NCBI GenBank assembly: GCA_029547025.1 | Contig: JAKPQA010000279.1 | Location: 1 to 64,000 of the forward strand | Reading direction: 5' to 3' | DNA: 64,000 nucleotides | From: Armatimonadota bacterium | Lineage (GTDB): Bacteria; Armatimonadota; Zipacnadia; UBA1398; JAKPQA01 | In this document: positions 52,463 to 60,454 of the stretch, piece after piece | Numbering within the stretch: position 1 is the stretch's first letter | Layout of the letters: each line of letters begins with the position of its first letter | Translations under genes and position numbers: made by a program | The notes under the pieces: generated by a model | What the model saw: only the letters and a program-made list of their open reading frames with translations | Told to the model about the DNA's origin: nothing | Database searches by the model: none

Positions 52463-54298
52463 GTGCTCGGTATCGCCGTCATCTCGTTGCTGTCTGCCAC
52501 GCTTCCCGCCGCAACGTTTGGCGTGTCCGACTTCGGCGCCAGGGGCGACGGCCGCACCGACGATGGCCCCGCCATTCGCGCTGCGCTGAATGCCGCCGCC
52601 GAGGCCGGTGAGCCCAGCCGCATCGTCTTCGAGCGTCGCACCTACCGTCTTGAGCCGTGGGATGGCTCCTGGTTCGCGCTTTACCTGGCCGATGCGCGCG
52701 ATGTGGTGCTCGACGGCCACGGCGCCGCGTTCCTTGTCCATCCCGCCACGAGGGTGCTGTTCCTCGATCGCTGCGAGCGCGTCACCGTGCGCAACTTCCG
52801 GATCGACTACGACCCGCTGCCCTATACGCAAGGCAGCGTGCTCGAGGTCGCTAGCGACCGCGCCTGGTTCACGCTGCACCTGGACGACGGCTACCCAGAC
52901 CTGCCGGCCCAGACATGGGTGGAGGCCAACGGCGGGGCCGGCGATTGGCGGCACGGGGTGTTCGCCGATCCCACCGGGCGCTTCATGCACGCCTGGGTGC
53001 CGGTTGGGCGCGTCGAGCGGGTGGCTGGCGCCGCGAGGACCTACCGGGTCACTCCGCCCGCAAGTGCTCGCGACTCGCTCGCGAAGGTCGCCGTCGGCCA
53101 TCGCTTTGCCATGCGCGTCCCGTGCATCACGGCCGACCGAAAGCGGAAGCTATTCGCCCAGGGCTCGGGCCAGAACGACCTGGGCGTCTTTCAGTTTGGC
53201 GGCCCCCTCGCCAACATCCGCCTGGCTCACACCCGCGATTGCGTGCTCGAGGGCATCGACCAGCTCATGGCGCCCGACATGGGCGTTCACCTGTTCGACA
53301 CGTGGAACACGCGGCTCCAACGCATCCGCAGCCTACGGAAGCCCGGGACCAATCGGCTGATGGCTGGCATGTCCGATGGCGTTCACTGCAAGGGTAACCT
53401 CTCCGGCCCCATCTTCGACGAGTGCCACTTCGAGGCTCTGGGTGATGATTCCATCAACATCTCACACCACCCTGAAGTGGTGGTCGAACAGCGGAGCCCC
53501 CGCGAGCTGCTCACGCAATATAGCGACATCATGTGGTTCGATAGCCCGCTCCAACCAGGTGATGAGCTGGAGGCATTCGACCCCGTCGAGGGCACTGTCG
53601 TCGGCCGCGCATCGGCTGAGAACGTGCAGTTCGTCCAGAACCAGCAGCGGCTGGTCACGCTCGATCGCGACCTTCCCGGACTGCGAGAGGCCGGGTCGGG
53701 CTCCTTCGACGATGCAGTCCAGCTCTACCGTGTTCCGCGCGAGCGGTTCGTCATCCGTAGCTGCAGGTTCCGCTCACAGCTCAAGACCGCCATGCTCGTG
53801 CGCACGACCGGGCTCGTCGAAGGCAATGATGTGCGCGACTGCGCCTACGGGGTCACGGCGTACAACTGCGAACGCTTCCGCGAGGGCCCCTACCCTCGCG
53901 ATTTGGCCATCCGCGGCAATCGCTTCGAGCGTATCTGGATCGGTGCGATCAACATCCTCACATTAGCCCCGAAGCTGCGTGCGCCACTGGGCGATGGCAT
54001 CGTCATCGAGCGCAACCGCATCCGCCAACACGACGGTAGCGGCATCGATCTGACGCAGCTCGCCGATGTGGTGCTCCGCGACAACCGCGTTGAGATCGAT
54101 GCGGCTACGCCGTCACACTGGTTGCCCGTGCACCTCACCCACTGCGGCCGGGTCACCATCGATGGCCTGCGGATCGACGACCCGCGGCCCGGTACGCCGG
54201 CGGCAGTGACGCTGGACCGGATGGGCCTGGCCAGCCTCGCCGTCGAAGGGCTGCGAGCGCGGATGGCTCCGGGTGTGCCCGGTGTGGCGGCACGGTAG
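52463..54298 (+). CDS. Secreted right-handed beta-helix protein (pectate lyase/polygalacturonase-like)
   Basis: 611 residues from GTG 52463 (GGGAGGTG upstream). A signal peptide (LGIAVISLLSATLPAATF) is followed by the GH28/pectate-lyase-3-like start VSDFGARGDGRTDDGPAIRA (about 21-40). Later segments show parallel beta-helix coils (DRCERVTVRNFRIDYDPLPY, SDGVHCKGNLSGPIFDECHF). Probably a lyase or hydrolase of uronate-containing polysaccharides outside the cell; the exact activity is uncertain. It lies downstream of the tRNA on the same strand. Confidence 0.8.
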   Translation: MLGIAVISLLSATLPAATFGVSDFGARGDGRTDDGPAIRAALNAAAEAGEPSRIVFERRTYRLEPWDGSWFALYLADARDVVLDGHGAAFLVHPATRVLFLDRCERVTVRNFRIDYDPLPYTQGSVLEVASDRAWFTLHLDDGYPDLPAQTWVEANGGAGDWRHGVFADPTGRFMHAWVPVGRVERVAGAARTYRVTPPASARDSLAKVAVGHRFAMRVPCITADRKRKLFAQGSGQNDLGVFQFGGPLANIRLAHTRDCVLEGIDQLMAPDMGVHLFDTWNTRLQRIRSLRKPGTNRLMAGMSDGVHCKGNLSGPIFDECHFEALGDDSINISHHPEVVVEQRSPRELLTQYSDIMWFDSPLQPGDELEAFDPVEGTVVGRASAENVQFVQNQQRLVTLDRDLPGLREAGSGSFDDAVQLYRVPRERFVIRSCRFRSQLKTAMLVRTTGLVEGNDVRDCAYGVTAYNCERFREGPYPRDLAIRGNRFERIWIGAINILTLAPKLRAPLGDGIVIERNRIRQHDGSGIDLTQLADVVLRDNRVEIDAATPSHWLPVHLTHCGRVTIDGLRIDDPRPGTPAAVTLDRMGLASLAVEGLRARMAPGVPGVAAR

Positions 54299-54316
54299 CC
54301 CCGCGCCCGGCCCCCC

Positions 54317-55273
54317 TCAGCACTCCGCCGTCGCCTTGATGACCTCCTCCGGATGCTCCATCACCAGCCGGAACAGCTCCGGCGCATCGGCGAGGCCCAC
54401 ATGGTGCGTCAGCAGCGGCACCAGGTCGATCCGCCCCTGAGCCACCAGGTCACAAGCCCGCTGGCACAGGGGGCGAACCTCCTCAAACGGCAGGTGGGCG
54501 GGCACGATCCGGATGCCCCGGTCGCCCAACACCTGGGGTACGAACGACCTTGGCTGCGGGCTCAGACTCAGCAGCAGGTACCACCCGCGCACTCCGATCA
54601 GCGATAGGGCTTCGGCAGTGGTCGCCTGCGCCGGGGACAGGTCATTGGCCATGGCGTCGATGACGCCAGTGAGCTGGCCGAACGCCCCGCGCACCGCGTC
54701 GGTGAGCGACTCGCGAGCCACGTTCACACACGCGGCAGCCCCCAGTGCCGCCGCCGCGCGGAGCCGGTTGTCATGCAGGTCCGCCGCCATGACCTCGGCG
54801 CCCGCCAGCCGGGCACACTGCAGGGCCAGGAGCCCCACCCCGCCGACGCCCAGCACGAGTATGCGGTCGCCCGGCACGATCTCCATGGGTGTCAGGCCCC
54901 GGAGGACGGCGCACAGAAGCTGCGTGGTCGCCCCCTGATCGTCGGGCACATGCGGCGCGATTCTGCCCACGGACAAGCTGGCCGGGCGGATGAGGGCATA
55001 CTCGGCCATGCTCCCATAGCTCACCCACCAGGTGATCCGGTCGCCCGGCTTCAGGCCCTCTACGCCGGGGCCGACCTCGACCACTTCGCCTGCGGCCTCG
55101 TGCCCCATCGTGAACGGCAGCGGGCGAGGATGCTCCCCCCGCAGGATGTGGATGTCGCTCCCACAGATGGCACACGCGCGCACCCGCACCAGTGCGGTGC
55201 CGTCACCGACCTCCGGCACCGCTACGTCTTCAACGCGCAGACCGTGCGCTGCATGGAGCACGCATGCCTTCAT
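54317..55273 (-). CDS. Zinc-type alcohol dehydrogenase-like oxidoreductase
   Basis: 318 residues, shorter than usual (about 340). Catalytic zinc Cys in CAICGSDIHILRG (about 34), GHEAAGEVVEVGPGVEGLKP (about 57), and the NAD-binding loop VLGVGGVGLLALQCARLAGA (about 144). The lobe that carries the four-Cys structural zinc, normally after GDRI, is absent: it reads GDRITWWVSYGSMAEYALI. It oxidises alcohols or polyols with NAD(P). It is divergent from nrdR. Confidence 0.88.
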   Translation of the reverse strand: MKACVLHAAHGLRVEDVAVPEVGDGTALVRVRACAICGSDIHILRGEHPRPLPFTMGHEAAGEVVEVGPGVEGLKPGDRITWWVSYGSMAEYALIRPASLSVGRIAPHVPDDQGATTQLLCAVLRGLTPMEIVPGDRILVLGVGGVGLLALQCARLAGAEVMAADLHDNRLRAAAALGAAACVNVARESLTDAVRGAFGQLTGVIDAMANDLSPAQATTAEALSLIGVRGWYLLLSLSPQPRSFVPQVLGDRGIRIVPAHLPFEEVRPLCQRACDLVAQGRIDLVPLLTHHVGLADAPELFRLVMEHPEEVIKATAEC

Positions 55274-55445
55274 CGGGCGTCATCCTCCCGGGCTTCGTCG
55301 GCAGCAGAGCGCCCCTGCCTTCGGCGCGCCACACCCAGTCCCTTCGCGGGGACGGCCGAAGGCCATTGGTGCGCCGTCGGGAGGAGGCGTGGTCGTGCGG
55401 AGCCGTCGGCGATTGGCCACCACTGCACTGACCCGCCCGGTTGCG

Positions 55446-55475
55446 TTGACCCCTCCGATGCGCGGCCTCTATAAT
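55446..55475 (+). promoter_or_regulatory. nrdR promoter
   Basis: TTGACC (55446-55451), 18-bp spacer, TATAAT (55470-55475), 18 bp upstream of the ATG. Confidence 0.8.
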
Positions 55476-55493
55476 CGCCAGGGTGGCTTACCG

Positions 55494-55970
55494 ATGCGGT
55501 GCCCATTCTGCCAGGAGCCGGATGCCCGGGTCATAGACACTCGCGAGACCGACGATGGCACGGCAACGCGCCGCCGGCGGATCTGTGACGCGTGTGGTCA
55601 ACGCTTCACCACCTATGAGCGTCTCGAGAGCATCTCTGTCATGGTCCGCAAACGGGATGGACGCCGCGAGCCGCTCGACCTCGAGAAGATCCACATGGGC
55701 ATCCGCAAGGCGTGCAGCAAGCGGCCCATCACTGAGCAAACCATGGCGGATGCTGCCCAGAGGGTCGAAGCTGCCATTCGCGAGCGGGGTGTTCCCGAGG
55801 TCGATAGTCACGACGTTGGACGTCTCGTAATGGATGAACTCCGGCGGATCGACGACGTCGCCTATGTACGCTTCGCCTCCGTGTATCGCGAGTTTGAGGA
55901 CGTCGGGCGCTTTGTCGACGCTGTCGAGGAACTGGCGCCACAGCCCCGAACCGCGCGGAGGCAGACTTAG
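55494..55970 (+). CDS. nrdR: Transcriptional repressor NrdR
   Basis: 158 residues. The N-terminal zinc ribbon is CPFC (3-6) and CDACGQRFTTYER, followed by an ATP-cone (VMVRKRDGRREPLDLEKIHM). NrdR represses ribonucleotide reductase genes in response to nucleotides. The ATG at 55494 gives the full MRCPFC start, and a promoter lies 18 bp upstream. Confidence 0.96.
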   Translation: MRCPFCQEPDARVIDTRETDDGTATRRRRICDACGQRFTTYERLESISVMVRKRDGRREPLDLEKIHMGIRKACSKRPITEQTMADAAQRVEAAIRERGVPEVDSHDVGRLVMDELRRIDDVAYVRFASVYREFEDVGRFVDAVEELAPQPRTARRQT

Positions 55971-56030
55971 CGGCACCCTCGCCGACCCACGGACGGCCAG
56001 TGGATCACAACAAGGGGGACAGAGCGGCTC

Positions 56031-57107
56031 GTGCAGACACTGTGCCCACAGTGTGGCAGGATCAACACAGTCACGGGCCCCTCGGCCACGTGTCATTGGT
56101 GCTATGCTGCGCTGCCCCATGCGCAGAATGTCGCAGATCCCCGCCGCGCCGTCGTGGCGCGTCCGCCACAGGAGTGGCCACTGCCCCACGAATGCCGTCG
56201 ATGCGGGGGTCCGCTTCCTCCGCGGGCCTTCGACTGTCCCCGGTGCGGCTTCTCCATGCTCGTCGACTTGCCTGCGGCGTCGAGGCCCAGCAAGCGAGGT
56301 CCGTGGACGTGGTTGGGCGCCCTCGTGGTGCTTGGGGTTCTGGCTGCTCCCGTCGCCATTGTGCTGCGGCCGCGTTCGGAGAGCCAGGCCAGTCCCATTC
56401 CACAGGGGCAGTGGCACAGCCCGGCCGCAGCCGACTTGGGTTTCGGGTCGAACACGGCGCGGCCGCTGGTGCCGACGCCGGCCGACGTGACTACCGGGCG
56501 CGACAGCCCCTTCCCGGCGCCCCTCCCGTCCACGTCGATTCCCGCCACGGCGCAGGCCTATGCATCCCCGGCCGTTCTGAAGTTCCTGGGCGCCAACAGC
56601 CAGGTCGACTGGGCGGCCGAGTTGGCCTCATGGATCTGCGAGCCACCCGAATCCCTCATCGTCCTGCCCCGGGAGTCGCCGGACGGCGCTCCGCTGGAGC
56701 TCGCGGACCTGGGGACACTTCGATCACTCGCCTACCCCGATGAGCGTGCGGTCAGTGGCGGGTCGGGCACGCGTGGCCACGGCGGCAGCGAGGCGAGCTA
56801 CCATGCTCACGCACACACGATCTACGTCCACAAACCGAGTGATGTGGTGACCGCGTTCTATCAGCGCCTCCTGGGTGACAACACCCGCCAGACCGCCTGG
56901 GTGACCGAGCGGTTCATCCCCGTGTGCCAGCTCGTGCGCATTGCCGACCGCGAGGCCGTGGTGGTCACCGTGTGCCCGGGCTCGGCATTTGCCTCCGCTG
57001 AGCCTCTTGCCGCCATCCGCCTTTGCCGCGTCGAGCGTCGGCCGGGTGCCGCCGGCGAGTACGGGGAGAACACCGGCAAGGGGCAGCCCCGTGAGGTGGG
57101 GCGTTGA
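56031..57107 (+). CDS. Zinc-ribbon protein with one transmembrane segment
   Basis: 358 residues. Two zinc-ribbon blocks: LCPQCGRINTVTGPSATCHW (about 4-23) and ECRRCGGPLPPRAFDCPRCG (about 54-73). A single transmembrane helix (WTWLGALVVLGVLAAPVAIV, about 92-112) leads to a low-complexity Pro/Thr/Ser linker and a C-terminal region that may be extracytoplasmic (TIYVHKPSDVVTAFYQRLLG). Function unknown; zinc ribbons on the cytoplasmic side suggest sensing or scaffolding. GTG start, 60 bp after nrdR. The CPBP gene follows within 8 bp. Confidence 0.75.
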   Translation: MQTLCPQCGRINTVTGPSATCHWCYAALPHAQNVADPRRAVVARPPQEWPLPHECRRCGGPLPPRAFDCPRCGFSMLVDLPAASRPSKRGPWTWLGALVVLGVLAAPVAIVLRPRSESQASPIPQGQWHSPAAADLGFGSNTARPLVPTPADVTTGRDSPFPAPLPSTSIPATAQAYASPAVLKFLGANSQVDWAAELASWICEPPESLIVLPRESPDGAPLELADLGTLRSLAYPDERAVSGGSGTRGHGGSEASYHAHAHTIYVHKPSDVVTAFYQRLLGDNTRQTAWVTERFIPVCQLVRIADREAVVVTVCPGSAFASAEPLAAIRLCRVERRPGAAGEYGENTGKGQPREVGR

Positions 57108-57114
57108 CCATCCG

Positions 57115-58080
57115 ATGACGCCCGAGTTCGAGTCCGGTGCAACACCGGTATCTGACCACCCGACCGCCGACGCACTGCCGGGCCCTGAGACCCCATGGGG
57201 CAGCGCCGCCAAGCCGCCATGTGGGAATTGGATCCATGCCGTCGTGCTGCTGGGCGGCACTGCGGGCTTGGCTTACATCTACCGGCGGTTCTTCATGGGC
57301 CTCCCCGTCGCGGCTGGTGTCGCGTTCGACATCGCCAGTGCCGCCCTGTTGGTCCTGTACTGCGCCCAGGCACTCGACATTCCACTGCGTAGCCCCGAGA
57401 TCGAGGCGCTCCAGGTCATGCTGGTGGCCGTCATCTCGGGTCGCTACCTGGGTCAACTCGTCCACGTCACGAGCATCGGCTCGCAGGTCTTGTGGCTCCG
57501 CCCCACAGGCCCGCGCGATGTCTTGATCCTCAACTGGTTGACCGGCGCATCCGCCTTCCTTGTCCTCATCCCGTTCGCGGTCATCCTCCTCATCCGGAGG
57601 CGCCGGCTCTCCGACTACGGCCTCTGCTGGGGCGACTGGCGGCGCTGGGGCCCCTGGGTCTGCGGGGGCGTGGCCATCATGATTCCGATTCTGTGGTTCG
57701 CCACGGGCGCTTTCAGGGAACTACAGACTTTCTACCCTATGGTCAGGGGCGCGCGGGCGAGCCTCGGTGCCTTCGTCGTGTTCCAGTGCTTTGTCGTCCT
57801 GCTGATGTTCGGCTGGGAGTTCTCGCTACGCGGGTACCTGCAGTTTGCGCTCCAGGCGCGGCTGGGGCTCATGGCCGTAGTAGTTCAGAACGTCCCATTC
57901 GTCCTCGGCCATGTGAGGAAGCCCGAGTCTGAGCTCTACGGCACCCTCGTCTCGGGCCTCTTCCTCGGTTACATCGCCTACCGCGGCCGATCCATGCTTC
58001 CCGCCCTCATCACCCACGTCGCTGTGGCGGTCATCAACGACGCGATGGTGATCGCCCACCTCGGGGGATTCAGGCACTAA
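57115..58080 (+). CDS. CPBP/Rce1-type membrane protein
   Basis: 321 residues with about eight membrane helices. CPBP region: WEFSLRGY (234-241), FVLGH (262-266) and H301 in ITHVAVAVIND. The first motif is normally EExxxR; here the first Glu is Trp, while F262/H266, H301 and N308 are kept. The first Glu is essential in Rce1-type peptidases, so this protein may be non-proteolytic. The ATG at 57115 is 7 bp after the previous stop; an in-frame GTG at 57091 is an alternative. It converges on the CDF gene. Confidence 0.8.
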   Translation: MTPEFESGATPVSDHPTADALPGPETPWGSAAKPPCGNWIHAVVLLGGTAGLAYIYRRFFMGLPVAAGVAFDIASAALLVLYCAQALDIPLRSPEIEALQVMLVAVISGRYLGQLVHVTSIGSQVLWLRPTGPRDVLILNWLTGASAFLVLIPFAVILLIRRRRLSDYGLCWGDWRRWGPWVCGGVAIMIPILWFATGAFRELQTFYPMVRGARASLGAFVVFQCFVVLLMFGWEFSLRGYLQFALQARLGLMAVVVQNVPFVLGHVRKPESELYGTLVSGLFLGYIAYRGRSMLPALITHVAVAVINDAMVIAHLGGFRH

Positions 58081-58092
58081 GCGGGCCGGTTC

Positions 58093-59181
58093 TCAGGGCC
58101 GCCGCGCCCGTGGGCACTCGTCGTCCGTCGCCGCGTCGCACTCCCGCACGCAGAATGGTGGCTCGTCTCCGGTGGCGAGGGGGGCCCATCCCGGCTCGGG
58201 CCCCTCAATGTGGATCATGGCCGTCGCACCGGGAACCTGGGCATGGATGTCATCCTCGATGTGCGAAGCCAAGTCGTGCGCGAGGGAGACGTGCATGTCG
58301 GGACAGACGACCAGGTGCAGGTCCACGTGGATCTCCGCTCCCGCGCGGCGAGTGCGTAGTTTGTGAGCCTCCACAAACTGCCCGCTGTGGGTGTGGACAA
58401 TGTTGGCAATCAGACTCTCGATCTGGGGGTCCACCGGGCTGTCGAGGAGCTGCCTCACCGCCTTGCGGGTCAGCGAGTAGGCCGCGTGCAGGATCACGCC
58501 CGCCACGACCAGCGCCGCGATGGGGTCCAGCAGTTTCTGGCCTGTGATGCCCACCAGCGCCAGGCCAACCAGCACGCCCAGCGATGTGTAGACATCGGTA
58601 CGCAGGTGCCATCCATCCGCCTCCAGCGCGATCGACTGGTGCCGTTTCGCGACCCGCAACAGATGAGCCGAGACCAGTGCGTTCATCGTGGCCGAGACCG
58701 CCATCACAGCCAGGCCAGCGCCCACCGACTCGATCTCGCCCCCGCCGCGGAGGCGCCTAACTGCGCTCCAGACGATGCCCGCCGCGGCCATCGCGATGAG
58801 CCCGGCCTCGATCGCGCCAGAGAGGCTCTCGAACTTGCCATGACCGTAGGGGTGGTCGAGGTCGGGCGGTTTGCTGGCCTGGCGCACGGCACCCAGGGCG
58901 ATGGCGGCGGCGAGCAGGTCGTTGCCTGAGTGCAACGCTTCCGCCACAACACTCACCGAGCCCGTGACCCAGCCCACCACCAGCTTGGCGACGACCAGCA
59001 CGATGTTCGAGGCCACCGAAAGCCGTGCCGCACCCACGGTCTGGCGCGACCGCAGCAGCGATGGGTCCCCGGCGTGCGAGTTGGCTCCAGCCTCAGCCAC
59101 GCGGGCCTCCTCCAGACGCGCGCCGACGGCTCTGGCCACCTCTAGATCCCGCCCCGGCAGCCATCTACGGCGACCCGCCAT
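58093..59181 (-). CDS. Cation diffusion facilitator (CDF) transporter
   Basis: 362 residues. Six membrane helices with LHSGNDLLAAA (about 83), HPYGHGKFESLSGA (about 110) and ADGWHLRTDVYTSLG (about 195), the metal-binding motifs of the family, then a cytoplasmic C-terminal domain (AEIHVDLHLVV). It exports divalent metals such as Zn, Fe, Mn or Co by proton antiport. The ATG at 59181 overlaps the 3' end of alr by about 17 bp, suggesting coupling. Confidence 0.9.
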   Translation of the reverse strand: MAGRRRWLPGRDLEVARAVGARLEEARVAEAGANSHAGDPSLLRSRQTVGAARLSVASNIVLVVAKLVVGWVTGSVSVVAEALHSGNDLLAAAIALGAVRQASKPPDLDHPYGHGKFESLSGAIEAGLIAMAAAGIVWSAVRRLRGGGEIESVGAGLAVMAVSATMNALVSAHLLRVAKRHQSIALEADGWHLRTDVYTSLGVLVGLALVGITGQKLLDPIAALVVAGVILHAAYSLTRKAVRQLLDSPVDPQIESLIANIVHTHSGQFVEAHKLRTRRAGAEIHVDLHLVVCPDMHVSLAHDLASHIEDDIHAQVPGATAMIHIEGPEPGWAPLATGDEPPFCVRECDAATDDECPRARRP

Positions 59182-60301
59182 CGAGGGAAGCGCCCCGGTA
59201 CACACGTGGGAGCCGCTGGCTCAGCCCCGTGACAAACTCGTGGGGTATGGTCCCGAGCCGCTTCGCCAGTGCGCAGACTGACATCTCGGGCTCCGGTCCG
59301 CCGGCAACGAGCACTTCGTCGCCGATCACCACGTCCGGCACTCCTGTGACGTCCACCATGAATTGGTCCATGCAGACGCGGCCCACCACAGGGACCACGC
59401 GCCTTCTGACAACCACCATACCACTGTTGGAGAAACGCCGGTCGTAGCCGTCGGCGTACCCGAGGGGCACTGTGGCAATCCGGCTCGGACCCGCAGCCTC
59501 ATGGGTCAGGCCGTATGAAACTCCGTCACCCCTATCGACATCCGTGAGTGCAACGATCCTCGCCTTCACTGACAGCGCCGGGCGGTAGTGGATCCCGAAC
59601 ACGTTGTGGCCCGGGCACGGGTCCATCCCGTACAGCGCCAGGCCTGGCCGAACCCCCCCCAGGTGCATCTCCCCGAAACGAGCGATGCCCGCGCTCGCCG
59701 CCAGGTGGACCATCGGCACGTCCACTCCCACGGACCGAAGCTCCCGCACGGCAGCCATGAGCCGCCGGTGCTGCTCCCGGGCGAATGAGTCGTCCGACTC
59801 GTCCGCCGTGGCCAAGTGGGACCACACAGCGCCCAGCACCAGGTGGGAGTCATCGCGTACCGCCTGACCCAGGGCCGACACGGCCGACGGCGAAACCCCG
59901 ATCCGGTTCATGCCTGTGTTCACCTTTAGATGGACGGCCGCGCTCTTGCCCTGCGCCTCACACGCGGAGGAGAGCGCCTTCAGTCCGTCCTCACTGCACA
60001 GGGAGGCCGTGATTCCATGGGTGACGTAGTCCGACGCCTGATCGGGCACCATCGCCCCCATCACCAGAATCGGCGCCGCAACCCCGCTCTCTCGGAGCTC
60101 CAGGGCCTCCTCCAACAACGCGACGCACAGCGAGTCCGCGCCGCACGCCACGAAGTGCTGGGCGACTCGCACCAGACCGTGACCATACGCATTGGCTTTG
60201 ACCACGGCCATGAGCTCGCACTCAAGCCCAACGACCTGGCGGATGGACTGAAGATTCGCACGAAGGGCGTCGAGGTCGACTTCGACCCAGGCCGGACGCA
60301 T
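59165..60301 (-). CDS. alr: Alanine racemase
   Basis: 378 residues. The PLP lysine is in MAVVKANAYGHG (K35), and the opposing catalytic Tyr in DGVSYGLTHE. VHLKVNTGMNRIG and VPLGYADGYDRRFS complete the fold-type III barrel and C-terminal domain. It makes D-alanine for peptidoglycan. It is divergent from the chorismate-synthase-like gene, with a well-formed promoter at 60337-60366 and a shared inverted repeat. Confidence 0.96.
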   Translation of the reverse strand: MRPAWVEVDLDALRANLQSIRQVVGLECELMAVVKANAYGHGLVRVAQHFVACGADSLCVALLEEALELRESGVAAPILVMGAMVPDQASDYVTHGITASLCSEDGLKALSSACEAQGKSAAVHLKVNTGMNRIGVSPSAVSALGQAVRDDSHLVLGAVWSHLATADESDDSFAREQHRRLMAAVRELRSVGVDVPMVHLAASAGIARFGEMHLGGVRPGLALYGMDPCPGHNVFGIHYRPALSVKARIVALTDVDRGDGVSYGLTHEAAGPSRIATVPLGYADGYDRRFSNSGMVVVRRRVVPVVGRVCMDQFMVDVTGVPDVVIGDEVLVAGGPEPEMSVCALAKRLGTIPHEFVTGLSQRLPRVYRGASLDGGSP

Positions 60302-60336
60302 GGCGGCTCTCCGAGGACGGGAAGGGTAACCCGGCC

Positions 60337-60366
60337 ATCATAGGGCTACCCCACACGGAGCGTCAA
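60337..60366 (-). promoter_or_regulatory. alr promoter
   Basis: On the minus strand, TTGACG (60366-60361), 18-bp spacer, TATGAT (60342-60337), 36 bp upstream of the alr start. Confidence 0.75.
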
Positions 60367-60388
60367 CTCGAGCTGCTGTCAGCTCGAG
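60367..60388. repeat. Operator-like inverted repeat between divergent promoters
   Basis: CTCGAGCTG-CTGT-CAGCTCGAG is a perfect 9-bp inverted repeat. It touches the alr -35 element on one side and lies 5 bp from the plus-strand -35-like TTGGTG on the other, so one regulator could serve both genes. Confidence 0.6.
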
Positions 60389-60392
60389 CTGC

Positions 60393-60422
60393 TTGGTGCA
60401 TCGCCCTCTGCCATGATAGACT
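60393..60422 (+). promoter_or_regulatory. Weak promoter of the aroC-like gene
   Basis: TTGGTG (60393-60398), 18-bp spacer, TAGACT (60417-60422), 32 bp upstream of ATG 60455. Poor match; suggestion only. Confidence 0.4.
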
Positions 60423-60454
60423 TGCCACCTACTCAGCCATGAGGGGGAGCGAAC

